Shown here: piece after piece, positions 60,586 to 64,000 of the stretch
Position numbering within the stretch: position 1 is the first letter of the stretch
How the letters are laid out: each line of letters begins with the position of its first letter
Virus record (IMG/VR): IMGVR_UViG_3300007609_001168
Location: 1 to 64,000 of that record
From: a virus
Strand: one strand, 5' to 3'
DNA length: 64,000 nt
Notes under the pieces: model-generated
Seen by the model: the letters and a program-made list of their open reading frames with translations, nothing else
The model's database searches: none
Told to the model about the DNA's origin: nothing
Program-made: the position numbers and the translations under genes

Positions 60586-61986
60586 ATGCTACAAAAAATA
60601 CCAACCTCTCAACTAAAAAAACCTATTCTAATTTGTATACATGATATTTTAGACACCTGTTCATCTGATTGGTCGAAAGAGATTGCAAAAAATTTATCAG
60701 ATTATATGATAAATCGATTTCTAAATAACGGCTATGATGTGTGTATAGGAACAGACGAAAACGAGTTATTAGCACAACCAACCGATCAGTATACTCATGC
60801 AGTAGTCATTGCTTCGGGAACAAGTCCTAAGCTGTCTGACAGAATAATTTATGCTATCGAAGACAAATGCAAAGAAGACTTTTATATCGCAGGACATGTT
60901 TTAGACAGAAAAGAAAAATATTTTGAATTACATCATCAGTTTTATATTATCAACTTGTCGACACACAAGGATCTTGGGTTTCCTTCTTTGGGTGAAGAAT
61001 CGGAAGTAGAACATGTAAGAATTCAACCTATTTCGAATAGTGAAGATGAATATATATCGCAAGAATTATGTTTGGGAGATTCAAACACCTTATATAAAGG
61101 AACCATGCATGGTTGGAATATTTTAAACACTGCTCTTATAAACAATAAAAAAGTAATAGACCTCGGTAGTGATATTAGAAATAACAAACGATATTTTTAT
61201 TATGAATACGATCATGTATTTTTGAGAGAATCTACCGAACTGTTTTACAATCAATTTCTTTTTAATAACATAGTAGTTCCGTTTAACAGTGACGAATTGA
61301 GAAACAATATAGATAAAGACGGTCCTATAGAACAATATATTACGTTAGGCACCGGAATTAACTGGGTAGAAAATTTACATCTAATCGGTTTCAGTGAAAG
61401 AACAGAAGTGTTTTTTACCGACATAAATCCATTAGTGTTACAGTTTATGCAACGAATGGTCAACGACTGGGACGGAAAAGATTATGTTGATTTTTATCTC
61501 GAACAAGATTTTTTACTGCCAAATCACATCACTTATGATTACGATAATTTTATTGCACAAGCAAGGACCCAATGGAACAATTTCCTCAATAAAGTGGATA
61601 ACTGGCAAGAAAAATGGAACGCTGTAAAAAAATTAAAGTTTCATTTTATCTCGATAGATTATATGAGTGATTACAATCTAGACTGGTTCGAAAATGATAA
61701 AAACACTGTTTTTAACGCAAGCGATATGTTCGATCACATACCAGGAGTGTTCCAGCAAAGTATGAAGTATAGAATAGCGGCTGAAAATCGATTCCTAAAC
61801 AAATTAAAGGAAAAAGACTCGAATATTTTCTTGTTATGGAGCAGTCGATCAGCAGGTGCATTTATACCTAAGACATGTCGTTCGTCTTCTGGTGTAGTTT
61901 CTAAGATAGATTTGATTGATATAAACGAACTAATTCGTCCTTATTGGCATAAGGACGATTGGAATGTTCTTAGACCTTTAGTGTAA
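60586..61986 (+). CDS. Island protein, possibly methyltransferase-like C-terminal part
   Basis: 466 aa. The N-terminal half (KKPILICIHDILDTCSSDW, THAVVIASGTSPKLSDRI) looks like an alternating beta/alpha fold. From about residue 245, QYITLGTGINWVENLHLIGF then EVFFTDINPLVLQFMQRMV resemble a SAM-binding G-loop followed by the acidic strand, so a methyltransferase is possible. No family is recognised. No Shine-Dalgarno is seen; TTAAATAAATTC stands before the ATG. It is a single plus-strand gene whose end overlaps the 445-aa fibre gene by 9 bases. Confidence 0.65.
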   Translation: MLQKIPTSQLKKPILICIHDILDTCSSDWSKEIAKNLSDYMINRFLNNGYDVCIGTDENELLAQPTDQYTHAVVIASGTSPKLSDRIIYAIEDKCKEDFYIAGHVLDRKEKYFELHHQFYIINLSTHKDLGFPSLGEESEVEHVRIQPISNSEDEYISQELCLGDSNTLYKGTMHGWNILNTALINNKKVIDLGSDIRNNKRYFYYEYDHVFLRESTELFYNQFLFNNIVVPFNSDELRNNIDKDGPIEQYITLGTGINWVENLHLIGFSERTEVFFTDINPLVLQFMQRMVNDWDGKDYVDFYLEQDFLLPNHITYDYDNFIAQARTQWNNFLNKVDNWQEKWNAVKKLKFHFISIDYMSDYNLDWFENDKNTVFNASDMFDHIPGVFQQSMKYRIAAENRFLNKLKEKDSNIFLLWSSRSAGAFIPKTCRSSSGVVSKIDLIDINELIRPYWHKDDWNVLRPLV

Positions 61987-63315
61987 ATTTATCCAGCCAG
62001 GAGTGCCGTTAGATACTCCGCCACCAGCAAGACCTGTATCATCTACATATCCCTGATATTTTTGTGTATCTGAATTAAATATTACCATTCCTGCAAGAGG
62101 AGTAATACTGGAAATTTTTGATGCGTCTTGCTCTGCATATTTTACAATTTTAGATTCAAAAGCACCGGTATAGTACATGGTAAACTGATGGTAATCGTTT
62201 GCTACGTCGCCTTCACCGTCGCCTGCACTAATTGAGAAAGCTAAATTAGATGCCGGTGCATTATCCGATGCTGTTGCAGAAGAGTCCATCTGACTTAGAA
62301 GACTTGCCAAACTCTTTCCGATATCATCTCCAGCACTATCGAAATAAGTAGAAAATACAAGTTGGCTGGTCACGTCGCCCGGGCTTACTGTTGCAGGACT
62401 TTCAAATGATCCGCTTACAACATGTAATTGTATTTTCGGAATTGACCCACCGGATTTAAGTCCGTTTATACGTAAAACCTGTTCTCCTTCCGATCTAATA
62501 AAGGTACCTTGTGTTGTATCAACAAATACTTTACCCAACCCACCGGCGTCTTGAATGCTTGAAGTTACAAGACTTCCTGTCAACGTGCCGTCTATTGCAT
62601 CAACTATGGGTGTGCTATCGTCGCGGAATACAGAACCAATTACATCACCATTTAGTGTACCATTAAATGTTGCTGTAGCAGAGTCCACAACTAAAGTGCT
62701 ATCGTCACCGACGATATTAATATTAAAGTTAGTCCCGTTAACAATTTCTGCTCCGGTGCCAATTGTTGAGCCGCCTATTGTGGATCCTGCTGGCAAGTTC
62801 ACAGCAGTACCTGTCGATGTTATCGTTGCATCACCTAAAAATAGACTAGATCCGCTTAGATACAAGTCTCTAAATTTATTGCCAGATGTACCTAGATCAT
62901 ACACGCTGTCTGCGGCTGGCACAATGTGTGATCTAATTGTGCCGTTCAAGTTAAACGAACCTAAAACACCATCTACCAAGATCTGCGAGTCGTCTGCAAA
63001 TACTGAACCTTTAAAGCCGTCTGCACCTATTACACCTTGATAATTAGAAAGATCTTGACTTACTGTGGCAACAACTTTGTTTAGAACATCGTCGTAAGCA
63101 AAACTAACACCTTCGTGATCGCTATGAGATGTGAATAAATCCGCAGAAGCATCTTGTGCTTCTTCAGCGGTAAAATTGGCAGCCGCAATTCCTCCTGCGG
63201 TTGATCCGTTACCTATAAAAAGTTGTTCTAATTGAGTATCCCAAATCAGTTCACCTTCGACGGGTGTGATTGCATTTCTGTCTGCGGTAGGACCTCTTCT
63301 AATTTGTAAAGGCAT
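61978..63315 (-). CDS. Tail fibre protein with Mtd-like N-terminal domain
   Basis: 445 aa. The N-terminus (PLQIRRGPTADRNAITPVEG, ELIWDTQLEQLFIGNGST) matches the small attachment domain of phage tropism determinants of the Mtd N-terminal type. The shaft has motifs shared with the 11-13 kb fibres: GSVFADDSQILVDGVLG, YDLGTSGNKFRDLYLSG, and GSVFRDDSTPIVD. The C-terminal 170 residues are shared with the short protein at 59327. A late box (63348-63355) precedes it. Probably a receptor-binding fibre. No reverse transcriptase is nearby, so no sign of diversity generation. Confidence 0.82.
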   Translation of the reverse strand: MPLQIRRGPTADRNAITPVEGELIWDTQLEQLFIGNGSTAGGIAAANFTAEEAQDASADLFTSHSDHEGVSFAYDDVLNKVVATVSQDLSNYQGVIGADGFKGSVFADDSQILVDGVLGSFNLNGTIRSHIVPAADSVYDLGTSGNKFRDLYLSGSSLFLGDATITSTGTAVNLPAGSTIGGSTIGTGAEIVNGTNFNINIVGDDSTLVVDSATATFNGTLNGDVIGSVFRDDSTPIVDAIDGTLTGSLVTSSIQDAGGLGKVFVDTTQGTFIRSEGEQVLRINGLKSGGSIPKIQLHVVSGSFESPATVSPGDVTSQLVFSTYFDSAGDDIGKSLASLLSQMDSSATASDNAPASNLAFSISAGDGEGDVANDYHQFTMYYTGAFESKIVKYAEQDASKISSITPLAGMVIFNSDTQKYQGYVDDTGLAGGGVSNGTPGWINLH

Positions 63316-63347
63316 ATCGTAATGACTCCAGATAAGATTGTTACAGA

Positions 63348-63355
63348 GTATTTAT
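63348..63355 (-). promoter_or_regulatory. Late promoter motif (ATAAATAC)
   Basis: The minus strand reads TATGATAAATACTCTG, 33 bases before the fibre ATG at 63315. It is identical in core to the motifs at 2190-2197 and 21061-21068. Confidence 0.6.
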
Positions 63356-63918
63356 CATATATACTCTATATCTGCCGCGATTACAAATCGATTTTCTGAG
63401 CTGGTATAAATGCCCGGTCTGTGCCAAACACTGCTTGGATATATCAACCAGGTATGCGGCTGAGGTTTAACATACACAGTATTTTCAAATTTCTCGCCAT
63501 CGAGACTCATCTCGGTGCCCGACAAATCATAATCCGTAACATCGTCTGGTATGTGAGCATAATATATTCCAGACAGCATGGGAGTGGTTTTATGCTGATG
63601 GTGATGCCATAGATTGTTGCGATCTTCTGCGGTTTCTTTATTGGTCATAAAGCTCCAAGCCATCAAGTTAGATATCTTTGCTTCTCTGCCTAAATACATA
63701 AAGACCGCAAACATAAAACTCATTCGGTATTTCAACCACACAGGCTCCGACCGTGCAAAAATATTTTCTTCGGTTTGAAACCTTGGGGAATTTTTAAAAT
63801 AACCGCCAGCGTCTATTATGTTCTTAACAATTTCGCATGCTGTTTGATCGTCCTGTTCAGTAATGACCGAACTGAAGTCGAATTTTCTAAAAAGATCGTC
63901 CTGTTCTATAATATTCAT
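63355..63918 (-). CDS. 2OG oxygenase-like protein with altered metal motif
   Basis: 187 aa. The region NNLWHHHQHKTTPMLSGIYY, then HTWLIYPSSVWHRPGIYTSS and NRFVIAADI resembles 2OG oxygenases of the type found in marine phages, with H166 and R177 as second His and 2OG Arg. The first motif is HxH (H105, H107 or H107, H109) rather than HxD. The Fe ligand set may therefore differ or the enzyme may be inactive. It directly follows the partial gene at the right edge. Confidence 0.6.
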   Translation of the reverse strand: MNIIEQDDLFRKFDFSSVITEQDDQTACEIVKNIIDAGGYFKNSPRFQTEENIFARSEPVWLKYRMSFMFAVFMYLGREAKISNLMAWSFMTNKETAEDRNNLWHHHQHKTTPMLSGIYYAHIPDDVTDYDLSGTEMSLDGEKFENTVYVKPQPHTWLIYPSSVWHRPGIYTSSENRFVIAADIEYI

Positions 63919-64000
63919 TTACATCCTAAAATATTCAAAATAGTCCTTGACCAATGCTTTTTCTCTGTCTCTATTTTCGTAAATCCAGTGCTTGGTCAAT
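63919..64000 (-). CDS. Partial gene at right window edge (C-terminus only)
   Basis: The last 26 codons and stop of a minus-strand gene are visible; its start lies outside. The residues read TKHWIYENRDREKALVKDYF and end EYFRM. Its stop touches the start of the next gene (ATG then TAA on the map), in the style of the tightly packed operons here. Function cannot be told. Confidence 0.5.
   Translation of the reverse strand, partial: LTKHWIYENRDREKALVKDYFEYFRM

Noticed and set aside
61978-63315. Diversity-generating retroelement linked to the Mtd-like fibre
   Set aside because: No reverse transcriptase and no template/variable repeat pair was seen; the Mtd-like N-terminal domain alone is common in fibres.
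37015-63918. Bacterial contamination or prophage island
   Set aside because: Gene packing, overlap style, TAAATA-type motifs and fibre motifs shared with the 11-21 kb structural genes continue through the region; no integrase, attachment repeats or bacterial housekeeping genes were seen.

Overview
This window looks like part of a lytic, T4-like marine myovirus that infects an AT-rich heterotrophic bacterium, perhaps an alphaproteobacterium such as the SAR11 or SAR116 groups. The virus assignment rests on recognisable genes: a gp44-type clamp-loader subunit, PhoH, ThyX, MazG-like, UvdE, a GroES/gp31-like cochaperonin, a giant multi-domain fibre protein, T4-type late promoter motifs (ATAAATAC or TATAAATA) and dense packing with TAATG or ATGA junctions. 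The host is an inference. No integrase, reverse transcriptase, CRISPR or rRNA was seen.

Layout. (1) 1-4.6 kb, minus strand: i-spanin-like protein, M15 endolysin, two unknowns, a 7Fe ferredoxin, a sulfotransferase and the clamp loader. (2) 4.6-8.2 kb: a radical SAM enzyme with its own consensus early promoter, an unknown, a GroES-like protein, a small protein carrying a C-family polymerase motif, and small proteins. (3) 8.2-21 kb: fibre and structural genes of 816, 184, 274, 567 and 2417 aa. The last four start with versions of one N-terminal domain. (4) 21.1-36.9 kb: nucleotide, repair and accessory genes (PhoH, UvdE, QueD-like, glycosyltransferase, MoxR ATPase plus VWA metallopeptidase, ThyX, MazG) and many conserved unknowns, ending in a 115-nt tRNA-like gene. 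(5) 37-64 kb: an island in blocks of alternating polarity, holding ten more radical SAM proteins (eleven in the window), nine more non-haem Fe(II)/2-oxoglutarate (2OG) dioxygenase-like proteins (eleven in all, some weak), two SGNH-like proteins, methyltransferase-like proteins, an SDR-like protein, a pair of kinase-like paralogues, an acetyltransferase-like protein and two fibre-type proteins.

How it may work together. The island has the enzyme content of a complex biosynthetic or hypermodification pathway: radical-based C-H chemistry, hydroxylation, methyl, acyl and sulfo transfer, and sugar transfer. The ferredoxin could supply electrons to the radical SAM clusters. Fibre genes sit between the hydroxylase genes, so a plausible but unproven idea is modification of virion fibres or of a glycan or peptide linked to host recognition. 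A leader RNA upstream of the QueD-like gene can form either an H-type pseudoknot or a hairpin hiding the Shine-Dalgarno sequence, which makes it a candidate riboswitch.

Regulation. Six minus-strand promoters have TTGACA-N17-TATAAT-like architecture, and a seventh with a shorter spacer precedes the tRNA-like gene. These are presumably early promoters read by host RNA polymerase. A second set of TAAATA-type motifs precedes the fibre, lysis and island operons and is presumably late.
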